Below, one piece after another: positions 25,983 to 34,880 of a stretch of DNA of 64,000 bases (its first letter is position 1; each line of letters begins with the position of its first letter). The stretch is from Hyphomicrobiales bacterium (GTDB lineage Bacteria > Pseudomonadota > Alphaproteobacteria > Rhizobiales > Rhizobiaceae). The stretch spans positions 28,095 through 92,094 of the forward strand of contig NVRK02000095.1 of the NCBI GenBank assembly GCA_002400845.2, given 5' to 3'. The position numbers were made by a program, and so were the translations under genes. The notes beneath the pieces are model-generated. The model was not told the origin of the DNA. It did no database searches and was given only the letters and a program-made list of their open reading frames with translations.

Positions 25983-26029
25983 CGGACAAGGTTCATAGTC
26001 CATTTTGGCTATGAACACATAGGGGTCCG
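25983..26029 (+). promoter_or_regulatory. Possible translation-controlling leader of fliF
   Basis: An inner 8-bp perfect hairpin, GTTCATAG (25991-25998) with CTATGAAC (26009-26016), is enclosed by CGGAC (25983-25987) and GTCCG (26025-26029). The second outer arm overlaps the likely ribosome binding site AGGGG (26021-26025) and ends 3 nt before the ATG, so closing the structure should block initiation. It is unrelated in sequence to the flagellin leaders. Confidence 0.5.
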
Positions 26030-26032
26030 TAA

Positions 26033-27739
26033 ATGGCGTTGCAGCAACAATTCGAACAAGCTTTAGGTAATTTAAGCGCGTTGGAAACCAGTAAAAAAAT
26101 TGCACTCGTTGTAGCAATATTATTTACCCTAGCCACAACCATTGGCATAAGCATGTTTTTTAGCATGCCAACCACAGCGCCGTTATATTCAAACCTTTCA
26201 AGTGAAGATGTAAATAATATCAGCCGTTTGCTATCTGAAAATGGTATTGAGTTTGATGCTTATCCAGATACTGGTATTGTTGAAGTCGCACCCCATGTTA
26301 CTGCAAAGGCAAGAGTGTTACTTGCTGAAAAAGGACTGCCATCTTCGCAAGCAAGTGGATATGAACTTTTTGATAAACTCAATACATTAGGCCTTACATC
26401 TTTCATGCAAGATGTAACGAATAAGCGAGCCATTGAAGGTGAATTGGTACGCACCATTAAAATGATTGAAGGCGTGAATGCTGTTCGGGTGCATTTGGTA
26501 ATGGCTGAAAAAAATGTTTACCGCAGAAATTTAGTTGGCGCACCTACTGCTTCGGTGGTGTTAAAAACATATGGTTCACTGCAAGGTAAATCTATTGTTG
26601 CCATTCGTAATTTGGTTGCTGCCGCTGTGCCGGGGCTTGAATCTGGAAACGTTACAATTGTAAGCGCAAATGGGTCTTTGTTGGCTGGTGTTGATGACCA
26701 AGGACTTGGTGGAACGTCACGTCTTGTTGATCTTGAAAAGAACTTCGAAAATGATATTTCTAGTAAGATTTCGACGGCCCTTGGTGCATATTTGGGGGCA
26801 GAAAACTTTAGAATTTCTGTTTCTGCGAAACTAAACAGCGATCAACGTAAAGTTAGTGAGCGGGTCTTTGATCCCGATTCTAAAGTCACTAGATCTGTGC
26901 AGATTGTTCGTGAAGTTGGCAAAAGTGAAAATAAAGAAAATTCTGCTCCTGCTACAGTTGAACAAAATCTTCCGGATGAAAATGCGCCAGCAGGGTCTGG
27001 ACAATCATCATTGGAAAACAATGAACGCCGTGAAGAAGTAACAAATTATGAAATAAATGAAAAAACCATTTCAACCGTCAGTGATGGGTATAAAATTGAA
27101 AAAATTTCTGTGGCTTTGGTTGTTAATAAAAGCAGAGTTGAAAGTATATTAGGAGAAGATGCCAATAAAGCAGAAGTCGATGAATTGGTGTCTGAGCTAG
27201 ATAAAATCATCAAGTCTGTGGTTTCATCGAATGAAAAACGTGGTGATAAAATTTCCATCAGTGTTGTTGAGTTTCTACCTTCTGAATTTTCTAAAGTCGA
27301 GCCGCAAGCAAATGGTATTGCGACATTCTTAGCATTGCATTTTAACTCGATCTTTAATGGCATTGGATTAATTGCTGCTGCATTCATATTCTCATTGTTT
27401 GGTATTAAACCATTAATTGGCATTATTGTTGGAAAACCTGAAGCGCCTGCTGCTGGTGAAGAAGACATGTTATTGGCGAATGCTGGCGACGGGGCACCGT
27501 CTATGATGGGGGCGAGTGGCCTTGAGATGCCTGACCTTTTAGGTGATCTTGGTGCGCCAGAATTAAATGGTGGGTTGTCTATGCCTGGTGCTCCAGCTGT
27601 TAGTTCTGATGGGCTAGAAAGCTTAGCAATGAGAGAAGATGCAATAAAAGACCATTTAGAAAAAATGGTGGGGGAGAGCGAAAAACGCGCAGCCTTTGCA
27701 ATTAAAAAATGGCTACAAGAAGAACGCATCGGTGCATAA
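26033..27739 (+). CDS. fliF: Flagellar MS-ring protein FliF
   Basis: MS-ring subunit and base for flagellar assembly, 568 aa. Two membrane segments are visible: about residues 22-45 (IALVVAILFTLATTIGISMF) and about 435-455. Conserved parts include APLYSNLSSEDVNNI, the ring-building motif ASVVLKT, and a long periplasmic region. The C-terminal tail (AMREDAIKDHLEKMVGESEK) should bind FliG. It lies between the flagellins and motB here; in S. meliloti fliF is at the visN end of the locus, as I recall. Confidence 0.97.
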   Translation: MALQQQFEQALGNLSALETSKKIALVVAILFTLATTIGISMFFSMPTTAPLYSNLSSEDVNNISRLLSENGIEFDAYPDTGIVEVAPHVTAKARVLLAEKGLPSSQASGYELFDKLNTLGLTSFMQDVTNKRAIEGELVRTIKMIEGVNAVRVHLVMAEKNVYRRNLVGAPTASVVLKTYGSLQGKSIVAIRNLVAAAVPGLESGNVTIVSANGSLLAGVDDQGLGGTSRLVDLEKNFENDISSKISTALGAYLGAENFRISVSAKLNSDQRKVSERVFDPDSKVTRSVQIVREVGKSENKENSAPATVEQNLPDENAPAGSGQSSLENNERREEVTNYEINEKTISTVSDGYKIEKISVALVVNKSRVESILGEDANKAEVDELVSELDKIIKSVVSSNEKRGDKISISVVEFLPSEFSKVEPQANGIATFLALHFNSIFNGIGLIAAAFIFSLFGIKPLIGIIVGKPEAPAAGEEDMLLANAGDGAPSMMGASGLEMPDLLGDLGAPELNGGLSMPGAPAVSSDGLESLAMREDAIKDHLEKMVGESEKRAAFAIKKWLQEERIGA

Positions 27740-27794
27740 TTAATATGCTGTATCTTGTTGAATTAATTATCAAATTAGGAATGTAGAAAACGCC

Positions 27795-29177
27795 ATGGTA
27801 GACTCAGAAAGACAAGGCGATATAATAATAATCAAGCGCGGCAGAGGCGGCGGAGATGAGCATCACGGCGGCGTGTGGAAAATTGCGTTTGCTGATTTCA
27901 TGACTGCTATGATGGCTTTCTTTTTGGTGATGTGGCTCATTAATGCGTCTGACGAAGATACAAAAAAAGCAGTTGCTAGTTATTTTAATCCTATCGAGCT
28001 TATGGATAATACGACTAACCCTAAAGGCTTGAGTAAACCAAAATACGGCGTGAAGAAATTACCTGTCGATCATCCAGATGAGGACAATACCAATATAAGC
28101 CCACCAAAAATACCAACAGATAAAAATGCTGATTTAGCGGTAATGGATGACGCATCACTGTTTGAAGATCCATTGGCTTTGTTAGCAGAAATCTCAAGTG
28201 GGCATACTGGAAGTGATGAGAAACTTGATCTTTCAAAAGAAGAAGGTAGGGGTAAAGGGCTGGGCCGAGGTGAAGGTAAAGGTGTTGCTGAGGACGATAG
28301 TGATAAAGAAATGACGCTTTCTGGTGGTTCAAACTTTAGAGATCCTTTTGATCCTTCTTCTTGGCAAACCGAATTAGATTCCAAATTTGTGGGCGAAGAA
28401 AAAAGCGCAGAGTTGAACATTGATTTTGGCGATGGTGACGTGCTTAAACAAATGGCTAAAAAGCAAATCGATCCTTTTTCAGAAGCCATGTCTGACCCAA
28501 TTTTAAATTCTAAAGCTAATTCTGAGAATATGAAAACGCCAATGACTGGTGGTTTTGAAGAATTTGAAATTGACCCTGATAAGGATGATGAGCAACTTGC
28601 CAAAGAAAAAATGGCTGCAGAAGTAAAAATGCTGGCTGATGAAAAAGCCAAAAAAGATGCCATAGAATTAACGGCAAAAAACATAGCAGATTTGAAAAAA
28701 GCTGACGAAGCTGATGAAAGCGTTTTAAGTTTTGAGGCCGCGATTTTACAATTGAATGAACAATTGCAAGAACAGGGAAACTCCTCTTTAACAATCGAGC
28801 TTTCTCAAAATTCCGATGGTGCTTTAATTACCTTATCTGAGCGTGCAAATAATGGCATGTTTAACATTGGTTCTGCAAAGCCAACTCCAATTTTAGTTCA
28901 GGTTATGGGCGAGATTGGAAGGCTAATTGGTGACAAGCCTGGTCGGTTAACAATTAGTGGACATACAGATGGTCGCAAGTATAAGAGCCGCAATTACAAC
29001 AATTGGCGTCTTTCTACTGATAGGGCTCATATGGCTTATTACATGCTGATTAAGGGCGGGGTTCCAAAATCTGCCTTTGAAAAAATTGAAGGTCATGCTG
29101 ACGCGAACTTGAAAAAAACAGACGATCCAAATGCTTCTGAAAATAGAAGAATTGAAGTGTTCATTCGTAAATCATGA
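27795..29177 (+). CDS. motB: Flagellar stator protein MotB
   Basis: Stator subunit carrying the proton-accepting Asp, here Asp34 in WKIAFADFMTAMMAFFLVMW, 460 aa. The single membrane helix is followed by a very long acidic linker (about residues 70-300), longer than in enteric MotB. The C-terminal OmpA-like peptidoglycan-binding domain is clear (LTISGHTDGRKYKSRNYNNW, ending ASENRRIEVFIRKS). It overlaps motC by 4 bases. Confidence 0.96.
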   Translation: MVDSERQGDIIIIKRGRGGGDEHHGGVWKIAFADFMTAMMAFFLVMWLINASDEDTKKAVASYFNPIELMDNTTNPKGLSKPKYGVKKLPVDHPDEDNTNISPPKIPTDKNADLAVMDDASLFEDPLALLAEISSGHTGSDEKLDLSKEEGRGKGLGRGEGKGVAEDDSDKEMTLSGGSNFRDPFDPSSWQTELDSKFVGEEKSAELNIDFGDGDVLKQMAKKQIDPFSEAMSDPILNSKANSENMKTPMTGGFEEFEIDPDKDDEQLAKEKMAAEVKMLADEKAKKDAIELTAKNIADLKKADEADESVLSFEAAILQLNEQLQEQGNSSLTIELSQNSDGALITLSERANNGMFNIGSAKPTPILVQVMGEIGRLIGDKPGRLTISGHTDGRKYKSRNYNNWRLSTDRAHMAYYMLIKGGVPKSAFEKIEGHADANLKKTDDPNASENRRIEVFIRKS

Positions 29178-30988
29178 TTAGCTTTAAACGCCATATTTTA
29201 TTGACGACTTGTTTGGTCTTGCTTTTGCCTTATGTGGGTTTAACTGCGGAGAGAGAGCATGAACGTTACGTACCGAAAGTGATTTTAGAACTTGCTAAAT
29301 CTAGGCTAGAAAAGCAGGCTAGAGCCATTAGTGGGCGCGCTAATAACACACTAGAGCATGTAAGTGTTGCTGGGCCTAAAATATTAAGAGCTGTTCGCAT
29401 GGTTGGGCCAATTGTTGATTTCGAAAAAGCGGCAGGTATTAAATCAAAATCTATGGCTATGGATGCACATGATGAACATAATCATACTTTTAAAGTTGAT
29501 GATGCAGGTAAAAAGCCTGAAACTGTGGACATGCAGGAAAGTACCTTTGAGGAGGTGCATAGTGATGTTGTTCGTGAGGCACATGTAGGTGAACCACATT
29601 CTAAAGGCATGAAACAGCCAGAGATGTTTAAATCAGTTCTGGATGAGCTGCTTGAGAAGAACGTGCTTGGCAAGAGTGGTGTGCATGGTGAAGTTGACAG
29701 TGGGCATCAGGAGGCAGAAAATATTGATTCCACTGAGGAACACGCAAAAGAGGGCCACGCAAAAGAGGGTGAAAAACTTGACGAGGATGGCCACCCTATC
29801 AAGCATGTAGTCGTTTTCGAAACTGTCGAAGTACCCTTTGAGCTTGGTGAGCCAACACGTGAAATTAGAGCGCTTCAACGATTGCAAGATGGTTTGGTCA
29901 CAGGCAAAGCTGGATCTTTTAAACAGTATAGAGCGCGGCTTAAGACGGCTGCAAAAACGCTGAAATCTGTGGATGTTAAAGCATGGGATTATAAGAAAAA
30001 TCTTGATGCGATTGCGCTGTTTACATTGATAGGTGGAGACCCACGAGTTGGTAAACTAGCTAGGTCAAAGACCAAACTTTCTAAGGATCATACTTTATAT
30101 CTTGATGCTGCGTTGGCATATTCTACTGGTCGGTTGGGTAGAGCCTTTAACTTATTTAAAAAAATAGATTTTAAACATGTTCCTATTTCAACCGCTGCAC
30201 AGTTTGCAATTGTAAAGTCGATGTTGTTTGGACGGGTTGATGCAAAATTAGCAAAAGATTATTTGGATATCGCGCGTAAAATTGCACCTGGTACATTGGC
30301 AGAAGAAGCTTCATTAAGAAGGCTTATAAGAATGTCTTCAGATGACGAAAACGTAAAAATGTTTACGCGTATTAGCACCATTTATATAACCAGATATAAA
30401 AACTCATTCTACTTTAATGACTTTTTGAAGAACTACGCTTATTCGCTTGTTCGCATGCATAAAAGTTCTGAGGATGCTATTTTAAAGAATTTGAAATATC
30501 TATATAAGTCTTTGAAGCCTAACCAACAATTGGCAGTTTCAAGCTATGTTTCTGGCATCGCTACAGAGTTGGGAATGTTTAAATTATCCAGTTGGACGGC
30601 AAAAACTGCAATTGTATTAAGCAGAAAAAATGGAAAGCTTCACACACGTATGAAGCTGTATCATTTGGCTTCAACGGTGACCGAACTTGGTGGTATAGAA
30701 ACAATGATGAGTATGGTTGACGGTATAAATGATGCGCATTTAAACTCTAAAGATAAATTTTTATACGATAATGTAATCGCGCTTAGCCAGCGAATTTATA
30801 ACGACCCTATGACGCAAGTTCAAATTAAGAATGGGATTAAAATGGAAGTGACAAGATTTTCAAAAGCGGATCCCACAGATAAATTGTTTAAAGAGAGCGC
30901 TGAGTTTGCTCAAAAGAATGCCACGATTAAAAAGTCTATCGATATTCTTGCTATGAGTGAAAAAGTCTTGAATGGAGAAATTTTATGA
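29174..30988 (+). CDS. motC: Chemotaxis/motility protein MotC
   Basis: Periplasmic rhizobial motility protein that works with MotB, 604 aa. A signal peptide (LLTTCLVLLLPYVGLTAE) is followed by a low-complexity Glu/His-rich region (about residues 95-215, with DAHDEHNH and EEHAKEGHAKEGE). The conserved MotC core starts near residue 220 (PFELGEPTREIRALQRLQDG) and has helical-repeat segments (YLDAALAYSTGRLGRAFNLF). From memory S. meliloti MotC is only about 430 aa, so the linker is unusually long. It sits between motB and fliK with ATGA overlaps. Confidence 0.92.
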   Translation: MISFKRHILLTTCLVLLLPYVGLTAEREHERYVPKVILELAKSRLEKQARAISGRANNTLEHVSVAGPKILRAVRMVGPIVDFEKAAGIKSKSMAMDAHDEHNHTFKVDDAGKKPETVDMQESTFEEVHSDVVREAHVGEPHSKGMKQPEMFKSVLDELLEKNVLGKSGVHGEVDSGHQEAENIDSTEEHAKEGHAKEGEKLDEDGHPIKHVVVFETVEVPFELGEPTREIRALQRLQDGLVTGKAGSFKQYRARLKTAAKTLKSVDVKAWDYKKNLDAIALFTLIGGDPRVGKLARSKTKLSKDHTLYLDAALAYSTGRLGRAFNLFKKIDFKHVPISTAAQFAIVKSMLFGRVDAKLAKDYLDIARKIAPGTLAEEASLRRLIRMSSDDENVKMFTRISTIYITRYKNSFYFNDFLKNYAYSLVRMHKSSEDAILKNLKYLYKSLKPNQQLAVSSYVSGIATELGMFKLSSWTAKTAIVLSRKNGKLHTRMKLYHLASTVTELGGIETMMSMVDGINDAHLNSKDKFLYDNVIALSQRIYNDPMTQVQIKNGIKMEVTRFSKADPTDKLFKESAEFAQKNATIKKSIDILAMSEKVLNGEIL

Positions 30989-32427
30989 TGCCACTTGGTT
31001 TCGCTGGTTCTATCAAAGCAGATGATACTGGGATTGCTTTTAGAAAAGGTAATGGCGACAGTCTGGCTTTAAAAAATGAAAACAAGGCTAATGATTTTGC
31101 TAAGGCTTTAGATAATGAAAAGAGCGTAGACTTAGTGGATAACGCTAGCGTTAAGAGTGATGAAACTAAACTAAATGATGCTGACGCACAGGATAACTTA
31201 GAGAATAACTTATCTGTTCTAGACAACGCAAAATCTACAATAACTTCAAATTCAAAACAGATTGCATTTGTAACCATAGATAGTGCTCTGGCTGAAAAGC
31301 TGACGCCAGTTAATGTTACATATGCCAATAGCAATGAAAGCCTGTCTGTTGATATTAATGGTGCGCGCAAGGTTGTTAATGAGACTGCCGAGAAACTAGC
31401 GAAGACATCGGCATTGAGTGATAATGATAAGAAAAATAATCAAATTGTCTCTCAAATTTCAAATAATACAAATAATTCGACAGCTACTCCTGAAACTATG
31501 AATGACAAGGTCTCGATCAAATCGCTTTCACAGGATAATAAGAAAAATCAAAAAGAAATACAAAATAGCATCTTAAAGTCAAATACATCAAAGACGAATG
31601 ATAAGAGCGTTGATACTGGTAAAGCAGCAAATAAAAGCGTTGCAAATGATGGTGCCAATGCCAACACCAATGCAAAGAAATCCTCTAAGGTAGTAACTAC
31701 TACAAATCAGAATGTAAATTCTTCAAAACTGGCTGAGGGTTCAGACAAGTCGCAAGTAGGACGAAATGGTATTGAGAAGATTGTTGAACGCTCTGTCGAT
31801 AAAAATGGAAAAGCATCAATTGCAAATGCACAGATGAATGCTGGCCAGCTTAAAGTTAAATCTTCTAATAATACGTTGAATTATTTTGCCGAGACTAAGG
31901 TTGAAAACCTTGGCAATGCACTACAACAAATTGTAATCACAAACGAAGCTAAGTTTGGCGCTAAGATAGAAACTGTTTCAGCCCCACGCATCGTTCTTCC
32001 TGAAAGCCAGTCGGTTGTCTCGCAAAAGACTATCGAAATCCAGTTGCTACCAAAAACACTCGGGTTAATTAAGGTCAAAATTGAAATTTCTGATGGCAAA
32101 ATGACACTTATGATTGAGGCTCAAACAGCTAAAGCTGAAGCTGCAATTAAGCAAGAAATTGTCCAAATTATTGACACGATTAAAGCCGCAGGCTTGTCGG
32201 TAGAGGAAATTTCTGTTCGTCGTAATGCAGAATTGAGTCAGCAAGATGAGGCAATAAAAGATTATTCTGCAGATGAAAACATGCAAGAGAATTTAGCAAA
32301 TGGCACTTTTGACGACCACTTTGATGGTCAAAAAGACAAGAAAATGGCTGATGATTTAGCCAGTCAGGGCACTGATATTAGTGATAACTCTGATCTAGTT
32401 GATACACGCTCGGGAATCTATCTTTAA
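30985..32427 (+). CDS. fliK: Flagellar hook-length control protein FliK (rhizobial MotD)
   Basis: A 480-aa protein that measures hook length and triggers the FlhB substrate switch. The first 290 or so residues are low-complexity and rich in Asn, Lys and Asp, as usual for the FliK ruler part. The C-terminal FliK domain is visible from about residue 325 (IEIQLLPKTLGLIKVKIEIS, then MTLMIEAQTAKAEAAIKQEI). Known as MotD in older rhizobial work. It overlaps motC by 4 bases and ends the motB operon. Confidence 0.9.
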   Translation: MMPLGFAGSIKADDTGIAFRKGNGDSLALKNENKANDFAKALDNEKSVDLVDNASVKSDETKLNDADAQDNLENNLSVLDNAKSTITSNSKQIAFVTIDSALAEKLTPVNVTYANSNESLSVDINGARKVVNETAEKLAKTSALSDNDKKNNQIVSQISNNTNNSTATPETMNDKVSIKSLSQDNKKNQKEIQNSILKSNTSKTNDKSVDTGKAANKSVANDGANANTNAKKSSKVVTTTNQNVNSSKLAEGSDKSQVGRNGIEKIVERSVDKNGKASIANAQMNAGQLKVKSSNNTLNYFAETKVENLGNALQQIVITNEAKFGAKIETVSAPRIVLPESQSVVSQKTIEIQLLPKTLGLIKVKIEISDGKMTLMIEAQTAKAEAAIKQEIVQIIDTIKAAGLSVEEISVRRNAELSQQDEAIKDYSADENMQENLANGTFDDHFDGQKDKKMADDLASQGTDISDNSDLVDTRSGIYL

Positions 32428-32520
32428 TGAATACAATTTTAAGGTGGTGTTTGGGGTCGTTTGTCATAGTCCTCGTAAAACAAATCACTCCAATTTATTT
32501 TTTGATTGCAAGTCTAAAAA

Positions 32521-32661
32521 TTAACAAATAGTTAATTATCAACTGTATTGTGAATCAACTTAGGAAATCAAACCTAAAATTGATGTTTTCTTACCTAAAG
32601 TTATAGATGAAAACTTATCCCCTATTTTTGAGTTATTGGTCAAAAATTAAGATTCGCTTAA
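32521..32661. promoter_or_regulatory. Two CtrA-type boxes in the rem promoter region
   Basis: Box 1: TTAA (32521-32524), N7, TTAA (32532-32535). Box 2: TTAA (32647-32650), N7, TTAA (32658-32661) followed by C, the full TTAA-N7-TTAAC form, 41 bp before the rem start. Both lie in the 275-bp gap between fliK and rem. CtrA controls flagellar master genes in several alphaproteobacteria, so direct control of rem is plausible. Confidence 0.55.
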
Positions 32662-32702
32662 CGATTCTACATCAAGCGGTTTAACTGATTCGGGGGGAAA
32701 CA

Positions 32703-33416
32703 ATGATTGTATTTGTCGAAGACAGGTCTTTAGTTGTTGAAAGCTATAAAAATAAATTTGAAAAAGCTGGTGAAATGTTGTTTAGGCTCGATGCGAATGA
32801 TTTATTCGAGTGGTTAAGAACAGGCAGTAAAGCTGATTTAGCCTCCATTGAGGCCGTCCTTATAGGTGAGTGCTCAAATCAAGCTGAAGTCGTATCTCAG
32901 ATACGGCTAAAAATTAATGCTCCAGTGGTTGCGATGTTAGACAATCGTTGCCTTGAGAGTTTGACTAGACTTTATAAGTTTGGTGTTGATGATGTTGTTG
33001 CTAAGCCAGTTCACTTTGAAGAACTGATGTTTAGAATTGCTGCAATCAAAAAGAGAATTGTTACTTCAGTTTCTAGCGAAATCACTTCAGCAATTACTGT
33101 TTATTTTGATGGGCGTGATCCTGAATTTGCAGGTGCACCTTTGGATTTGCCAAGACGTGAGCGCAGAATTTTAGAATATCTTGCGAGCATTAATGGTCGC
33201 AGAGCAACCAAAGCTCAAATCTTTGGTGCCATCTATGGGGTGTTTGATGACCTTATTGAAGAAAGCGTCATTGAAAGTCATATCAGTAAATTACGTAAAA
33301 AATTACGTTTGAAAATTGGTCATGATCCAATCGATTCTAAGCGTTATCTGGGATACAGATTTAACCCAAATTTCGTAAAGGTTGAGAATCAGTTTAACCA
33401 TGCGCTCGTAGCGTAA
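32703..33416 (+). CDS. rem: OmpR-like flagellar regulator Rem (FtcR-type)
   Basis: Transcription activator of flagellar genes, 237 aa. A receiver-like domain (residues 1-115) is followed by a winged-helix OmpR DNA-binding domain (LDLPRRERRILEYLASINGR, then VIESHISKLRKKLRLKIG, KRYLGYRF). The receiver keeps the acidic pair Glu6-Asp7 and Lys101 (AKPVHF), but the usual phospho-acceptor Asp is replaced by the stretch LIGECSN (residues 53-59). This fits the orphan, kinase-independent Rem/FtcR type. Its position between motB-fliK and flgE is the rhizobial one. Confidence 0.9.
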   Translation: MIVFVEDRSLVVESYKNKFEKAGEMLFRLDANDLFEWLRTGSKADLASIEAVLIGECSNQAEVVSQIRLKINAPVVAMLDNRCLESLTRLYKFGVDDVVAKPVHFEELMFRIAAIKKRIVTSVSSEITSAITVYFDGRDPEFAGAPLDLPRRERRILEYLASINGRRATKAQIFGAIYGVFDDLIEESVIESHISKLRKKLRLKIGHDPIDSKRYLGYRFNPNFVKVENQFNHALVA

Positions 33417-33616
33417 CCAATCAAAAATCTTAAAGATTGTTCAGTGTAAATTGCCAAGCCGTGGCAATTTACTACAGGATTTTCTTTGTCAAAATTTAGT
33501 GGGAATTTAGAATTTCAAATATGCAACTTGTTTCGTGTGGGGCGTCAGGTTCACACAAGATAAAGCAGAGATGCTCATACACAAGAGAATCAATTCGCTT
33601 ATAGAAAGGGAACATT

Positions 33617-34873
33617 ATGAGCCTTTATGGAATGATGCGGACCAGTGTGTCTGGCATGAATGCACAAGCTGAGAGGCTTTCCACTGTTGCGGACAACATA
33701 GCCAATGCAAGTACGACTGGTTATAAAAAATCTACTATAGAATTTAATACACATGTATTGCAGTCAAATTCAGGCATGTATAATTCGGGTAGTGTGAACA
33801 CGACAACGCGAACGTTTGTCAGTGAGCAAGGCCCATTAAGGGGCACCACTTCTAATACAGATTTGGCCATTGATGGTGATGGATTTTTCATCGTGCAAAA
33901 TGGAGCAGATGATTTCTTCTTAACGAGAGCTGGCGCATTTATCATTGATTCTACAGGTGATTTGGTCAATTCTGCTGGCAACGGTTTGATGGGTTATGAT
34001 TTAAATACGACTGGCGGCGCACCTGTAGCCAATGGTTTTGGCGGCCTGTCTCGCATTAACGTTGGTGGGCAAGAGCTAAGCGCAGTGCCAACAACGCAAG
34101 CACAATTAATACCGAACTTACCTTCCAGTGTAGATGTGATTGCTGCGGGTTCATTGCCATCAGATAATGTAGCAAACTCAGATTATCATGGTAAAACATC
34201 CCTGTTGATGTACGATTCACTTGGCAACGAAAAGCTTGTAGATGTGTATTTCGCTAAGACAGCTGATGATACTTGGGAAGCTGCGGTTTATGACAATGAC
34301 GATGCTACAAATGCTGGGTTCCCATATTCAAGTGCCGCGCTTGCAACACAAACATTAAACTTTGATCCAACTACGGGCTTCATAGCCGGTGGCGTTGACC
34401 CAGTTGTTACTTTCACGTTGCCAAACGGTTCATCTGTTGATTTAGAATTGGGTGGCATTAGTCAATTGAGTACAAATTATACCGTTGTTGATGCGAACTC
34501 TAATGGCAGCTCTCCGGCTTCTATTGAAAGAGTTGAAATTGGTGATAACGGGATAGTATCTGGCGTGTTTGAAAATGGTTACACAAGACCATTGTTCCAA
34601 TTGGCTTTAGCAGATGTTCCAAGTACCGATAACTTGCGTCCAGAACCTGGCAATAATTACAGTGTTACGATTGAATCTGGTGATGTGCTTGTTGGGCTAC
34701 CGCAGGGCGATTCATTCGGGCAAATTATTTCTGGTGCATTAGAAGAATCTAACGTTGATATGGCAAGTGAGCTTACGATCATGATCGAGTCTCAACGAAG
34801 CTACACCGCAAATTCAAAAGTATTCCAAACAGGTTCTGACCTGATGGATGTTTTGATTAATTTGAGACGGTAA
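33617..34873 (+). CDS. flgE: Flagellar hook protein FlgE
   Basis: Hook subunit, 418 aa, the normal length. The N-terminal rod/hook signature is LSTVADNIANASTTGYKKST; the middle contains TDLAIDGDGFFIVQ and the FlgE D1/D2 region (LMYDSLGNEKLVDVYF). The C-terminal motif is GALEESNVDMASELTIMIES. It starts the late flgE-flgK-flgL run after a 200-bp gap following rem, so Rem control is likely. Confidence 0.97.
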   Translation: MSLYGMMRTSVSGMNAQAERLSTVADNIANASTTGYKKSTIEFNTHVLQSNSGMYNSGSVNTTTRTFVSEQGPLRGTTSNTDLAIDGDGFFIVQNGADDFFLTRAGAFIIDSTGDLVNSAGNGLMGYDLNTTGGAPVANGFGGLSRINVGGQELSAVPTTQAQLIPNLPSSVDVIAAGSLPSDNVANSDYHGKTSLLMYDSLGNEKLVDVYFAKTADDTWEAAVYDNDDATNAGFPYSSAALATQTLNFDPTTGFIAGGVDPVVTFTLPNGSSVDLELGGISQLSTNYTVVDANSNGSSPASIERVEIGDNGIVSGVFENGYTRPLFQLALADVPSTDNLRPEPGNNYSVTIESGDVLVGLPQGDSFGQIISGALEESNVDMASELTIMIESQRSYTANSKVFQTGSDLMDVLINLRR

Positions 34874-34880
34874 TTTTTAG

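Noticed and set aside
27046..28684. Open frames opposite fliF and motB (up to 227 codons)
   Set aside because: Their Ser-rich translations mirror the coding bias of the real genes and match no family.
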